Positions 19,914 to 28,849 are shown, numbered from the stretch's first letter. The stretch: DNA of 64,000 nt from Hyphomicrobiales bacterium (GCA_021732215.1 JAKFVL010000004.1:1-64000); one strand, 5' to 3'. Program-made: numbers and translations. The notes: generated by a model from the sequence alone, not told the origin.

Positions 19914-19941
19914 GCGCTGTTTTGGGCCGATCCCGCCCGAG

Positions 19942-21030
19942 CTAGGCGAGATACTTCGCGACCGCTTTCTCGTCCCACGCAATGCCGCTGCCCGGCTGCT
20001 CGCTCGGCAGCACATGGCCGTCCTTGATTCTCAGCGGCTGCTGCAGCACCGCATCGGCCCAATCGACGTATTCCAGCCAGTGCGCGGTTGGCGTCACGCA
20101 CATCAGATGCGCGCTGACCTCCGCGAACAGATGCGTCGACATCTCGACGCCGGCCGCATGAGCCAGCGTCGCCGCGCGCAGCCAGCCGGTGACGCCGCCG
20201 ATGCGTTGCACGTCCGGCATCACCAGATCGCTGGCATTATGCGCGAGCGAGGTTCGCATCGCGAAGGCGCTGTCGAAGTTCTCGCCGATCTGGATCGGGG
20301 TGCGGATCGCGTCTGCGATGCGCGCGCATCCATCGTAGTCGTCGTGCCGGGTCGGCTCCTCGATCCAGTGCAGGCCTTCGCCGTCGAGCATCTGGCAGCG
20401 GCGGATCGCTTCGGTTACCGTCAGCGACTGATTGTAGTCGCTCATCAGCGCCACGCTGTCGCCGACCGCCTTGCGCACCGCACGCACCGTTTTCAGATCG
20501 TCGTTGGCGTCCGCGCGGCCGATGCGGATTTTCGTCGCCTGAAAGCCTTCGCCGATCAGCTTGAGCGCTTCCTCGGCCGCGGCCTCGGCCGGCATGATGC
20601 CGAGCCCCTTGGAATTGTAGGCGCGGATCGGCTTGGGCGTGCCGCCGAGCAGCCGCGCCAGCGGCAGATTGCGCGTGCGCGCCAGCGCATCCCAAACCGC
20701 CATGTCGATCGCTGACTGCGCAATCCGCTGGATACCGGCGAGACCGAGCAACGCGAATTTCTGCGTCAGCTTGCGCTCGATCTCGTAAGGGATCAGCTCG
20801 TCGCCGGTCAAAAGCTCCGACATCGCGCGGATCATCTCGGTCAGCGCCTTGAGCGCCGGTGGCGTGTAGGCGAAAACGTAAGCGTGGCCGCGCACGCCTT
20901 GATCCGTTTCGCAATCGACCAGCACCAGCAGCGCGGAGCTGACCGGGCCGGAGCTGGTCTGCAGCGGCATCTTCATCGGTGCGATGACCGGCCGCGCGTT
21001 GAGGCGCTTGATGTGAATGATGTCGGTCAT
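19942..21030 (-). CDS. mandelate racemase / enolase superfamily enzyme
   Basis: 362-residue enolase-superfamily enzyme, closest by eye to true mandelate racemase in its C-terminal half (GGVTGWLRA, MSTHLFAEVSAHLM, TAHWLE). Metal ligands D198, E224 and E250 are present, as is the H300-D273 dyad and E320. In the KxK catalytic motif the second lysine is arginine (K167-I-R169), so the S-specific base of mandelate racemase is altered. A dehydratase or one-sided epimerase role is more likely than free racemisation. It starts at ATG 21028-21030; upstream open frame is repeat sequence. Confidence 0.88.
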   Translation of the reverse strand: MTDIIHIKRLNARPVIAPMKMPLQTSSGPVSSALLVLVDCETDQGVRGHAYVFAYTPPALKALTEMIRAMSELLTGDELIPYEIERKLTQKFALLGLAGIQRIAQSAIDMAVWDALARTRNLPLARLLGGTPKPIRAYNSKGLGIMPAEAAAEEALKLIGEGFQATKIRIGRADANDDLKTVRAVRKAVGDSVALMSDYNQSLTVTEAIRRCQMLDGEGLHWIEEPTRHDDYDGCARIADAIRTPIQIGENFDSAFAMRTSLAHNASDLVMPDVQRIGGVTGWLRAATLAHAAGVEMSTHLFAEVSAHLMCVTPTAHWLEYVDWADAVLQQPLRIKDGHVLPSEQPGSGIAWDEKAVAKYLA

Positions 21031-21088
21031 GGGGGTGCCCCTGCTGCACGTAACGTTGCGCTCGCGTCTAGCATGGATTGGCATGGAC

Positions 21089-21268
21089 GTCATTGCGAGG
21101 CATAGCCGTTCGAAGAACGGCGTCGCTTCACTCGCAATGACGAGCATCCATCGTCGTCCCCGCGCACGCGGGGACCCATACGCCGTGTCGATGCTGATTG
21201 GTTGGTGCGGCCGTTGAAGACCCAAGCGAGGTCAGGGGCTATGGGTCCCTGCTTTCGCAGGGACGACT
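21089..21268. repeat. compound dispersed palindromic repeats
   Basis: First a CGTCATTGCGAGG...CACTCGCAATGACG hairpin (21089-21142), then GTCGTCCCCGCGCACGCGGGGACCCATACGCCG...TATGGGTCCCTGCTTTCGCAGGGACGAC. It fills the gap between the racemase-like gene and carA. Confidence 0.75.
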
Positions 21269-21270
21269 AC

Positions 21271-22461
21271 TCACGCCTTCTTCTTCGCCCGCATCAGATC
21301 GGCAAAGCGCGTGAACAGGTAGTGCGAGTCGCGCGGGCCGGGTGAGGCTTCCGGGTGATACTGCACCGAGAACACCGGCTTGTCGGTCAGCGCGATGCCG
21401 CAGTTCGATCCGTCGAACAGCGAGATGTGCGTCTGCGTCGCGTGCTTCGGCAGTGTCGTCTCGTCCACCGCGAAACCGTGGTTCATCGAGGTGATTTCCA
21501 CCTTGCCGGTGGTCTCGTCCTTGACCGGATGGTTGGCGCCGTGGTGGCCCTGATGCATCTTTTTCGTCTTCGCGCCGACGGCGAGGCCGAGCATCTGGTG
21601 GCCCAAACAGATTCCAAACGTCGGCGTGCCGGACTCGATGACTTTCTTGATCACCGGTACGGCATACTTGCCGGTTTCCGCCGGATCGCCGGGGCCGTTG
21701 GAGAGAAACACGCCGTCCGGTTTCATCGCCAGAATGTCGTCGGCGGATGTGGTCGCGGGCACCACTGTGATCTTGCAGCCTTCGCCGGCCAGCAGACGCA
21801 GGATGTTGCGCTTGATGCCGTAGTCGATCGCGACCACGTTGAACTCAGGGCTATCCTGCCGGCCGAAACCTTGCCCCCATGCCCACGGGGTTTCGTCCCA
21901 GGTAAAACGCTGCCCGCTGGTCACCATCGGCACGAGGTCCATGCCCTCGAGGCCCGGCCACTCACGCGCTTCCTTTTTCAGTGCACCGAGATCGAATTGG
22001 CCGTCGCGCGCATGCGCGATCACCGCATTCGGCATGCCCTTGGTGCGGATCAGCGCGGTCAGCGCGCGGGTGTCGATTCCCGACAGCCCGACGATGCCGC
22101 GCGCTTTCAGCCACTGGTCGAGATGCTTGGCGGCGCGATAGTTCGACGGATCGGTGATCGCGCTGCGCAGGATCACGCCGCGCGCGCCCGGCGTCGCCGC
22201 CATGTTCACCGTCTCGATGTCTTCGTCGTTGGTGCCGACGTTGCCGATGTGCGGGAAGGTGAAGGTGATGAGCTGTCCGGCGTAGGACGGATCGGTGAGG
22301 ATTTCCTCGTAGCCCGTCATCGCGGTGTTGAAGCAGACCTCGCCGACGGCGGTGCCTTCCGCGCCGAGCCCGAAGCCTTCGAGCACGGTGCCATCGGCAA
22401 GCACAAGGAGCGCGGTCGGTTTGAAATCCGGCCAGGCTGAAGCGTTTTCAGGGGTTGTCAT
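21271..22461 (-). CDS. carA: carbamoyl-phosphate synthase small subunit
   Basis: 396-residue glutaminase subunit that feeds ammonia to CarB. The N-terminal CarA domain (VLADGTVLEGFGLGAEGTAVGE and FNTAMTGYQEI-like FNTAMTGYEEI) is followed by a class I glutamine amidotransferase. The nucleophile is in GICLGHQMLGLA, with the His-Glu pair in QYHPEASPGP. Starts at ATG 22459-22461. In many bacteria carA and carB are adjacent; here four genes and a tRNA-like element lie between. Confidence 0.97.
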   Translation of the reverse strand: MTTPENASAWPDFKPTALLVLADGTVLEGFGLGAEGTAVGEVCFNTAMTGYEEILTDPSYAGQLITFTFPHIGNVGTNDEDIETVNMAATPGARGVILRSAITDPSNYRAAKHLDQWLKARGIVGLSGIDTRALTALIRTKGMPNAVIAHARDGQFDLGALKKEAREWPGLEGMDLVPMVTSGQRFTWDETPWAWGQGFGRQDSPEFNVVAIDYGIKRNILRLLAGEGCKITVVPATTSADDILAMKPDGVFLSNGPGDPAETGKYAVPVIKKVIESGTPTFGICLGHQMLGLAVGAKTKKMHQGHHGANHPVKDETTGKVEITSMNHGFAVDETTLPKHATQTHISLFDGSNCGIALTDKPVFSVQYHPEASPGPRDSHYLFTRFADLMRAKKKA

Positions 22462-22597
22462 AAGCCGTCTACATAGACCGCGCATTGCGCTGCGTCAAAG
22501 CCGGATAAGGCGGATTCACATGCAATTCGGCACTTATTTGACAGGTGTTTTCATGCCTCTAATCTCTGCCGCAACAAGCCGTATTTGTGGGGTAAAC

Positions 22598-23299
22598 ATG
22601 AGCGAAACGACGCCGATCGTGCTGGTTCCGGGGCTGGCGTCATCGTCCCGCATCTGGCTGCCGGTGATGCCGGTGCTGTGGACGTTCGGGCCGGTCACGG
22701 TGGTCAATCACAGCCGCGACGATCAGATGGCGGCGATCGCGAAGCGGATTCTGAAAGACGCGCCGCCTCGCTTTGCGCTGGCGGGCCATTCGATGGGCGG
22801 TTACATCGCCTTCGAGATCATGCGGCAGGCGCCCGAGCGCGTCATCAAGCTGGCGCTGATGAACACGCAGGCGCGGGTCGATACGCCGGAAGTGGCCGCG
22901 CGCCGCCGCGACTACGTGGCGAAGGCGAAAGACGGCAAGCTGCAGGAGGTGATGGACGCATCCTTTCCATTGCTGGTGCATCCCGCGCGCATCGACGACG
23001 CCATGCTGAAACGGCTCAAGACCGACATGGCCAACGACACCGGCGTGCAAGGCTACGTCAACAACCAGACCGCGATGCTGTCGCGGCCGGATTCGCTGCC
23101 GACGCTGACCGCGATCCGCTGCCCGACCATGGTTCTGTCGAGCGATCAGGACCTGCTGATTTCCAACGAGCGCTCAAAGGAAATGGCTGAAAACATTCGC
23201 GACGCCAGTCTCGTGATCGTTCCCGATTGCGGGCACCTGTCGCAGGCGGAACAGCCGGAAGCCGTGAGCGCGGCGATGGCCGACTGGATGCGGATGTGA
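22598..23299 (+). CDS. alpha/beta hydrolase
   Basis: 233-residue alpha/beta-hydrolase fold protein. The nucleophile elbow is GHSMGG (Ser near residue 69), the acid probably the Asp of LSSDQDLL, and the His is in PDCGHLSQAEQP. The oxyanion-type VLVPGLASSSRIW starts the fold. It starts at ATG 22598 after GTGGGGTAAAC and is divergent from carA. The substrate is unknown; the MenH/esterase type is the nearest feel. Confidence 0.85.
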   Translation: MSETTPIVLVPGLASSSRIWLPVMPVLWTFGPVTVVNHSRDDQMAAIAKRILKDAPPRFALAGHSMGGYIAFEIMRQAPERVIKLALMNTQARVDTPEVAARRRDYVAKAKDGKLQEVMDASFPLLVHPARIDDAMLKRLKTDMANDTGVQGYVNNQTAMLSRPDSLPTLTAIRCPTMVLSSDQDLLISNERSKEMAENIRDASLVIVPDCGHLSQAEQPEAVSAAMADWMRM

Positions 23300-23359
23300 G
23301 TTGTGCCCATGGTTTGCTTGTTTTAATAGGTGCTTGGTAATCGAATTGCCTCGCAATTT

Positions 23360-23458
23360 GTCATTCCGGGATGCGCGCGCTTCAGGCCCGGAATCCATAC
23401 TCCCGGTCGTGGTTATGGATTCCGGGATCGCTCGTTTCACTCGCGCCCCGGAATGACG
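23360..23458. repeat. dispersed palindromic intergenic repeat
   Basis: GTCATTCCGGGATGCGCGCGCTTCAGGCCCGGAATCCATA...ATGGATTCCGGGATCGCTCGTTTCACTCGCGCCCCGGAATGAC: a long imperfect inverted repeat ending 15 bases before the yqeY start. Relatives at 38640-38745 and 40291. Confidence 0.75.
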
Positions 23459-23473
23459 GCAAAGGATGACATC

Positions 23474-23929
23474 ATGCTGCGCGACGACATCAACAACGCG
23501 GTCAAGGACGCGATGCGGGCGAAGGATGAGCGCAAGCTCTCCACCCTGCGCATGGTCAACTCGACCATCAAGAATGCCGACATCGAAGCGCGCGGGCAGG
23601 GCAAGGGTCCGCTGAGCGATGCCGATCTGCTCGGCATCTTCCAGAAGATGATCAAGCAGCGGCAGGAATCGGTCGAACTTTACGACAAGGGCGGCCGCGC
23701 CGAACTCGCGGCACAGGAGCGCGAGGAAATTGCGATCATCCAGACCTATCTGCCGAAGCAGATGTCCGACGCCGACGTGCAGGCTGCGATCAAGGCCGCG
23801 ATTGCCGAGACCAGCGCCAGCGGCATGAAGGACATGGGCAAGGTCGTCGGCGCGCTCAAGGCGAAGTACGCGGGGCAAATGGATTTCGGCAAGGCGTCCG
23901 GTCTGGTGAAGGCGGCGCTGAGCGGTTGA
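23474..23929 (+). CDS. GatB/YqeY domain-containing protein
   Basis: 151-residue helical protein of the YqeY family, related to the tail domain of GatB and thought to touch tRNA metabolism. MLRDDINNAVKDAMRAKDERKLSTLRMV and the closing MKDMGKVVGALKAKYAGQMDFGKASGLVKAAL are diagnostic. Starts at ATG 23474 after AAAGGATGACATC. In many alphaproteobacteria yqeY sits between carA and dnaG; here seven accessory genes separate it from dnaG. Confidence 0.95.
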   Translation: MLRDDINNAVKDAMRAKDERKLSTLRMVNSTIKNADIEARGQGKGPLSDADLLGIFQKMIKQRQESVELYDKGGRAELAAQEREEIAIIQTYLPKQMSDADVQAAIKAAIAETSASGMKDMGKVVGALKAKYAGQMDFGKASGLVKAALSG

Positions 23930-23935
23930 TTTCTT

Positions 23936-24074
23936 CCCTCTCCCCTAGTGGGAGAGGGTGCCTTTGCGAACGCAGTGAGCGAAGGCGGGTGAGGGGTACA
24001 GAAAACCTTACCCCTCACCCGGCTCAATCTCGCTATGCTCGATTTCGCCACCCTCTCCCACAAGGGGAGAGGGT
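23936..24074. repeat. long inverted repeat, GGGAGAGGG family
   Basis: CCCTCTCCCCTAGTGGGAGAGGGTG...GGCGGGTGAGGGGT... facing ...ACCCCTCACCCGGCT...CACCCTCTCCCACAAGGGGAGAGGG. A two-armed palindrome of about 140 bases with a hairpin at each end. A related half-element is at 37932 and a weaker one near 35847. Confidence 0.85.
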
Positions 24075-24096
24075 TTGAAGAGACGGCATTCATCGC

Positions 24097-25707
24097 ATGC
24101 TCCAACCCGCGCCCGACTACGACACGCTGTATCGTAATTTCCGCTGGGAGATTCCCGCGCGGTTCAACATCGCGCAGGCGTGTTGCGATCGCCATGCGGA
24201 CGGCAGCAAGCGGCTGGCGCTGATCGATGTCGCAGAAAGCGGCGAGACGACGCGCTATAGCTACGACGATCTGAAAACGTTCTCGATCGCGTTCGCCAAT
24301 GTGCTGAAGGCCGACGGTCTCGTGCGCGGCGACATCGTCGCCGTGTTCCTGTCGCAATCGGTTGAATTGCCGGTGGCGCATCTCGCTGCATGGCGAGGGG
24401 CAATGGTGTCGCTGCCGCTGTTCGTGCTGTTCGGTGAGGACGCGCTCGAGTTTCGTCTGCAGAACTCGGGTGCCAAAGCCGTCGTCACCGATGAAGCAGG
24501 GTTCGCAAAGCTCGCGAAAATCCGTGACCGTCTGCCGGATCTGAAGCAGGTCTATGTCACGGCCGACAATCCACCTGCGGGTGCAAAATCGTTCTGGGGC
24601 GCGATCCGCGCGGCGTCTCCGGACCATCCGGTGATCGACACCTCCTGCGACGATCCTGCCTTGATCATCTACACCTCCGGCACCACGGGAAATCCCAAGG
24701 GCGCGCATCATGCTCACCGCGTGCTGCTCGGCCATCTGCCGAACGTCGAGATGGCGCACGATTTCTTTCCGCAGCCTGGCGACGTGATGTGGACGCCGGC
24801 GGACTGGGCGTGGATCGGCGGACTGATCAACGCGCTGCTCTGTGCGATGTACCACGCGGTGCCGATTGTCGCCTCGCGGGCGCGCAAGTTCGAATCGCAC
24901 GCCGCGATGCAATTGATGGCCGATCACGGCATCCGCAACGTGTTCCTGCCGCCGACAGCGCTGAAGCTGATGCGGCAGGCACAGGTGAAACACGATGGCG
25001 TCAAACTCCGCAGCATCTTCACCGGCGGCGAGTCGCTCGGCGCGGAGATGCTGGCATGGGTCAAGCAGACGTTCGGCGTCGATGCCCATGAGGTGTTCGG
25101 CCAGACCGAGAACAACCTCGTCATCGGCTCCAACGCCAAGCTGTTTCCGATCCGGCCGGGCGCGATGGGCAAAGCCACACCGGGCTTCGACGTGCGCATC
25201 GTCAACGAGCAGGGCGAGGAGTTGCCGCGAGGCACGCGCGGCATTATCGGCGTGCGCCAGCCGACGCCATCGACCATGCTGGGCTACTGGAAAAATCCCG
25301 ACGCGACGGCGAAAAAATTCGCCGGCGGCTTTCTGCTCACCGGCGACCTCGGCATGCAGGATGAGGACGGCTATTTCTGGTATGTGAGCCGGGAAGATGA
25401 TGTCATCACGTCGGCAGGTTATCGCATCGGTCCGTCCGAGATCGAGGATACGCTGCTAAAGCATCCGGCTGTCGCCAACGTGGCCGTCGTCGGCATCCCC
25501 GATCCGATCCGCACGGAATCGATCAAGGCGTGGATCGTGCTGCGGCCGGGTTTCGATGCGGGAGACGCGCTGGCCAGGGACATTCAGGACTTTGTCAAAA
25601 CCAGACTGGCCGCACACGAGTATCCGCGCGCGGTTGCCTTTGCCGACGAACTGCCGATGACGGCCACGGGAAAGGTGCTGCGGCGCGAGCTGCGTGCACG
25701 GGGCTGA
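24097..25707 (+). CDS. AMP-forming acyl-CoA synthetase
   Basis: 536-residue ANL-superfamily ligase that would activate a carboxylic acid to its CoA thioester. The P-loop is IIYTSGTTGNPKGAHHAH, with A5 VFGQTENN, A7/A8 LTGDLGMQDEDGYFWYVSREDDVI and A10 MTATGKVLRRELR with its catalytic Lys. It resembles the medium-chain/acetoacetyl-type synthetases (MACS-like PADWAWIGG motif) rather than true acetyl-CoA synthetase, which is about 650 residues. The start is ATG 24097, just past the repeat. Substrate unproven. Confidence 0.9.
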   Translation: MLQPAPDYDTLYRNFRWEIPARFNIAQACCDRHADGSKRLALIDVAESGETTRYSYDDLKTFSIAFANVLKADGLVRGDIVAVFLSQSVELPVAHLAAWRGAMVSLPLFVLFGEDALEFRLQNSGAKAVVTDEAGFAKLAKIRDRLPDLKQVYVTADNPPAGAKSFWGAIRAASPDHPVIDTSCDDPALIIYTSGTTGNPKGAHHAHRVLLGHLPNVEMAHDFFPQPGDVMWTPADWAWIGGLINALLCAMYHAVPIVASRARKFESHAAMQLMADHGIRNVFLPPTALKLMRQAQVKHDGVKLRSIFTGGESLGAEMLAWVKQTFGVDAHEVFGQTENNLVIGSNAKLFPIRPGAMGKATPGFDVRIVNEQGEELPRGTRGIIGVRQPTPSTMLGYWKNPDATAKKFAGGFLLTGDLGMQDEDGYFWYVSREDDVITSAGYRIGPSEIEDTLLKHPAVANVAVVGIPDPIRTESIKAWIVLRPGFDAGDALARDIQDFVKTRLAAHEYPRAVAFADELPMTATGKVLRRELRARG

Positions 25708-25806
25708 ACCGTCCCGTCACCCCGCCTGGCTTGCTCCAGCTATACCGATGAACCTTGTGCCTCCGAGCTCTGACATATCAGCAAGATTGTGGGGAGACAT
25801 CATCGC

Positions 25807-26763
25807 GTGCCGTGGATCGTTTACGCCATTCCGCTGGCGTTCATCGCGCTGATCGCGGGCGCGGCGCTCTACAAGTATCTGCAGGTGCGCCAAGCCAGCG
25901 ACTGGCCGTCGGTGATGGGCAAGGTCGTCGTCTCGAAATCCGAAGTACGCAAGGTCAAGACCTTCGATGACAACGCCGCAAGCGGACGCGGCGAGGAAGA
26001 GCGCAACTTCGCTCAGATCATTTACGAGTACACCGTCGATGGCGAGAAGCTGCGCTGCGATCGCGTCTCGATCGGCGAAGACCTAGGCAATTTCGAGGTT
26101 GCGGAAACCATCGCGAAGTATCCGGTCGGCGCCGTCGTCACCGTCTATTTCGATCCGCGCCATCCGGACAGGGCGGTGCTCGAGCGCGACGCGCCGAAAG
26201 GCGTATTCGGCTGCGTGATCTGGATGGTGGTGATCGGTCTTGGCCTCACCTTCGGCGGACTGTACGGCTTCAACAAACTCGGCGAACTCATCGACAAGGC
26301 CTCGGTCCATCCTGACAATGTGAAGGCGACGATGGCTTTCGGCGCGTTCGGCACGGTGTTGGCGCTGGTTGCGTTCGCCCTGCAGCGCATGGCCGCCAAG
26401 GCAAGGCAATGGCCTGTCGTTCAGGGCAAGATCGTGCAGTCGGAGGTCGAGGAATTTCGCGGCAAGACCGATTCCGGCCGGCGTCAGACCATGTATCGCT
26501 CGCGAATTTCCTTCGCCTACCGCTACGACAGCATCGATTACCGCGGCGGAAACCAGACGACGGGCACGCAGGTCGTCTCCAACATGCAAGGCTTCGCAAA
26601 GCGTGCGGCGGCGAAATATCCGGTCGGCAAGACGGTACAGGTGTGGGTCAATCCGCAGAACCCGTCGGAAGCGACGCTCGATCCGAGCGCGCGGTTCGTC
26701 TGGATTTTATGGATTGCCGCGTTCGCTGTGTGGGGCGTCGCGGTTTATGCATCGCAGCGCTGA
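25807..26763 (+). CDS. DUF3592 domain membrane protein
   Basis: 318-residue protein with two DUF3592-like modules. Each reads W..V.GK(V/I)..S.V...(about 30)...Y.Y..(D/G)....V....YPVG..V.V...P..P..A.L: residues 30-130 and 195-300. Three transmembrane stretches frame them (VYAIPLAFIALIAGAALY, WMVVIGLGLTFGGLYGF and the C-terminal WILWIAAFAVWGVAVY). The internal duplication is plain. GTG 25807 after GGGGAGACATCATCGC. Function unknown. Confidence 0.8.
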   Translation: MPWIVYAIPLAFIALIAGAALYKYLQVRQASDWPSVMGKVVVSKSEVRKVKTFDDNAASGRGEEERNFAQIIYEYTVDGEKLRCDRVSIGEDLGNFEVAETIAKYPVGAVVTVYFDPRHPDRAVLERDAPKGVFGCVIWMVVIGLGLTFGGLYGFNKLGELIDKASVHPDNVKATMAFGAFGTVLALVAFALQRMAAKARQWPVVQGKIVQSEVEEFRGKTDSGRRQTMYRSRISFAYRYDSIDYRGGNQTTGTQVVSNMQGFAKRAAAKYPVGKTVQVWVNPQNPSEATLDPSARFVWILWIAAFAVWGVAVYASQR

Positions 26764-26790
26764 CAATATCTCGTCTCGTCATGATCCCTT

Positions 26791-26876
26791 CTCGTCATGC
26801 CCGGACTTGATCCGGGCATCCATCGTCCTCGTAGAAAGATGGATTGCTTCGTCGCTGTGTTGCTCGCAATGACGAG
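26791..26876. repeat. dispersed palindromic intergenic repeat
   Basis: CTCGTCATGCCCGGACTTGATCCGGGCATCCATCGTC...GGATTGCTTCGTCGCTGTGTTGCTCGCAATGACGAG. It lies between convergent genes and shares both ends with other copies in the window. Confidence 0.75.
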
Positions 26877-26885
26877 CGATCAGCA

Positions 26886-27692
26886 CTACCGCAACTCCCC
26901 CCGATCGCGCAGCACCGCCTCGATTGCCTCGAACACGCGCACCAGCCGCTCGGCCCATTCGATCTGCCCGGCCTCGTCACCGATCAGGTCCTGGCGGATT
27001 TCGATGCCGGTCGTCATCAGTCCCCGCTTTTCGCCGTGCACGGGGATGGTGTAGTCGGTGGTGTCGCTGACCGCATAAGGCTCGTTGTCGCCGACGACGA
27101 GCCCTTCTTCCTCGCGGAGGAGTTTCAGCAGCAGCGGCGGCAGCCGCGTGTCGTGCTGATACAGCGTGCCGATGTGCCATGGCCGCGCGATGCCGGAGTA
27201 CACCGGCGTAAAACTATGCAGCGACACCAGCATTGTAGGAATGCCACCGCGCGCGCGCTGATCCAGAGCTTCGGTGATGCGACGATGATACGGCTGAAAG
27301 ATCGATGCCTGCCGCGCGTCGATATCGTCGGCGGTGAGATTCTCGTTGCCGGGGATCGTCGTCGCCTCGCTGAACAGCGGCACCGAACCCGGCGACGCGA
27401 ACGGCCGGTTGCAGTCGATCACCAGCCGCGAATAGCGCTGCGCGATCAGATGCGCCCCCAGCGCCTGCGCCACCCGCGTCGCGACCCCGGCGATGCCGAT
27501 GTCCCACGCGATATGGCGTTGCAGCTCGCTCTCAGGCAATCCGAGTTTGCCGAGCGCGCGCGGGATCAGGCGGCCGTAATGATCGCAGGTGAAAAAGAAC
27601 GGCGAGCGGCTGCCGGTATTTTCTTCCAGCACGGGAGGAACTTCATCGCTTCTCAGGAGTAATGAAGGTTCTCGGATCGCGTCGGCGCTCAT
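26886..27692 (-). CDS. N-formylglutamate amidohydrolase family protein
   Basis: 268-residue Zn-dependent deformylase of the FGase (HutG-like) family. FFFTCDHYGRLIPRAL, with its His/Asp, leads. DIGIAGVA, YSRLVIDCNRP, SLHSFTPVY and LVVGDNEPYA follow, all typical. No histidine-catabolism (hut) neighbours are present, so the physiological substrate may be another N-formyl amino acid. ATG at 27690-27692. It is divergent from the transglutaminase-like gene across a repeat-rich gap. Confidence 0.9.
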   Translation of the reverse strand: MSADAIREPSLLLRSDEVPPVLEENTGSRSPFFFTCDHYGRLIPRALGKLGLPESELQRHIAWDIGIAGVATRVAQALGAHLIAQRYSRLVIDCNRPFASPGSVPLFSEATTIPGNENLTADDIDARQASIFQPYHRRITEALDQRARGGIPTMLVSLHSFTPVYSGIARPWHIGTLYQHDTRLPPLLLKLLREEEGLVVGDNEPYAVSDTTDYTIPVHGEKRGLMTTGIEIRQDLIGDEAGQIEWAERLVRVFEAIEAVLRDRGELR

Positions 27693-27787
27693 CTGGTCCC
27701 GTTTCAGTCGCGATTGAAGCCGCGGATTGCCGCATGATCAGGCAAATGCAGCTCAAGAGTTAATCATGATCAACACGACAAACACGC

Positions 27788-27865
27788 TAGTGTGGTGGTT
27801 CAGAAATTCGCTTCACTGTTGCGGCAGGTTCTTTCAAGCGAACTTCTGAACCTAACCACACTAGA
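27788..27865. mobile_element. 78-bp CTAG-ended palindromic element (MITE-like)
   Basis: The left arm CTAGTGTGGTGGTTCAGAAATTCGCTT (27788-27814) matches the inverse of the right arm ending ...AACCACACTAG with one mismatch and a 2-base insertion. Both tips are CTAG. It has no coding capacity, so it looks like a miniature transposable element or its relic. Confidence 0.65.
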
Positions 27866-27880
27866 AACCCAAATTTTCTA

Positions 27881-27952
27881 ATGTCCTTTCGAATCCAAAG
27901 TTCGCAAAGTGCTTGCTGCGGACATGGCGCGAACTTCGGATTCGGGACATTG
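27881..27952. repeat. second 72-bp palindromic element
   Basis: AATGTCC...CGAATCCAAAGTTCGC (27881-27906) faces GCGAACTTCGGATTCGGGACATT (27930-27952); the inner 16-base arms differ at one base. It follows the CTAG element after 15 bases and contains the spurious upstream ATG of the next gene. Confidence 0.7.
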
Positions 27953-28036
27953 GAACTTAACTGTCAGACAAGCGCTGCTGCAATGGCTGCGCTGGCCCCG
28001 CCTGCCAAGGAGCCCTGCGCGAGCAGCGGCAATGCC

Positions 28037-28849
28037 ATGAAGATCAAGGTCGGTTTCGAGATTGCCTATGGCGCGCCGGAGCCGACGCCCATGGTGATTA
28101 TGCTCAACATTCATCCGTCGCGCGCCGCCGACGTCATCGGCGAGGAACGGATCTGGGCTGAACCGAATGTGCCGATCTCGTTTTATAACGATACCTTCGG
28201 CAATCTGTGCGGCCGGCTGACCGCGCCCGCTGGTGGCGTCACGCTGTTCGGCGCTGCACTGGTGCGCGATTCCGGTTTGCCGGATGAGGTTGCGCCCGAT
28301 GCGCAGCAGATGCCGATCGAGCAACTGCCGGATGACGTGCTGCTCTATCTGATGCCGAGCCGTTATTGCGAGACCGACAAGCTCGCGGATATGGCGTGGG
28401 AATTGTTCAAGAATACGCAGCCCGGTTGGGCGCGCGTGCAGGCGATCAGCACGTTCGTGCACAACCATATCAAATTCGACTATATGAAAGCGGACCCCAA
28501 CAAGACTGCGTTCGGTGTCTATCAGGAAAAGACCGGCGTATGCCGCGACTTCGCGCATCTCGCGCTGACGCTGTGTCGTTGCATGAACATTCCGGCGCGC
28601 TATGTAACGGGCTACATGGGCGATATTGGGATCCCGTATGATCCTGCGCCGATGGATTTTTCGGGCTGGTTCGAAGTCTATCTGTCGGGCAGATGGTACA
28701 CCTGCGACGCGCGGCATAACAAACCGCGAATTGGACGTATCCTGATGGGCACCGGCCGCGATGCAGCGGACGTTGCGCTGACGACCACATTCGGCAAGGT
28801 CGAGCTGAAGAAATTTCTCGTGATTTCCGATGAAGTGATCGAATCCTGA
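28037..28849 (+). CDS. transglutaminase-like cysteine protease family protein
   Basis: 270-residue transglutaminase-core protein; in bacteria such folds usually act as proteases or peptide-modifying enzymes. The nucleophile is C169 in TGVCRDFAHL. The usual HAW motif that supplies the His reads SGW (210-211), and the strand that normally carries the Asp reads CDARHN, giving D224 and H227. Either H227 takes over or the site is altered. I start at MKIKVGF (28037); the frame is open to 27881 but that part lies in a repeat. Confidence 0.85.
   Translation: MKIKVGFEIAYGAPEPTPMVIMLNIHPSRAADVIGEERIWAEPNVPISFYNDTFGNLCGRLTAPAGGVTLFGAALVRDSGLPDEVAPDAQQMPIEQLPDDVLLYLMPSRYCETDKLADMAWELFKNTQPGWARVQAISTFVHNHIKFDYMKADPNKTAFGVYQEKTGVCRDFAHLALTLCRCMNIPARYVTGYMGDIGIPYDPAPMDFSGWFEVYLSGRWYTCDARHNKPRIGRILMGTGRDAADVALTTTFGKVELKKFLVISDEVIES

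Noticed and set aside
23330-23473. N-terminal extension of YqeY
   Set aside because: It would translate the dispersed repeat 23360-23458; the family starts at MLRDDIN.
27881-28036. N-terminal extension of the transglutaminase-like protein
   Set aside because: It lies in a palindromic repeat and reads Cys/Ser/Ala-rich sequence with no counterpart in the family.
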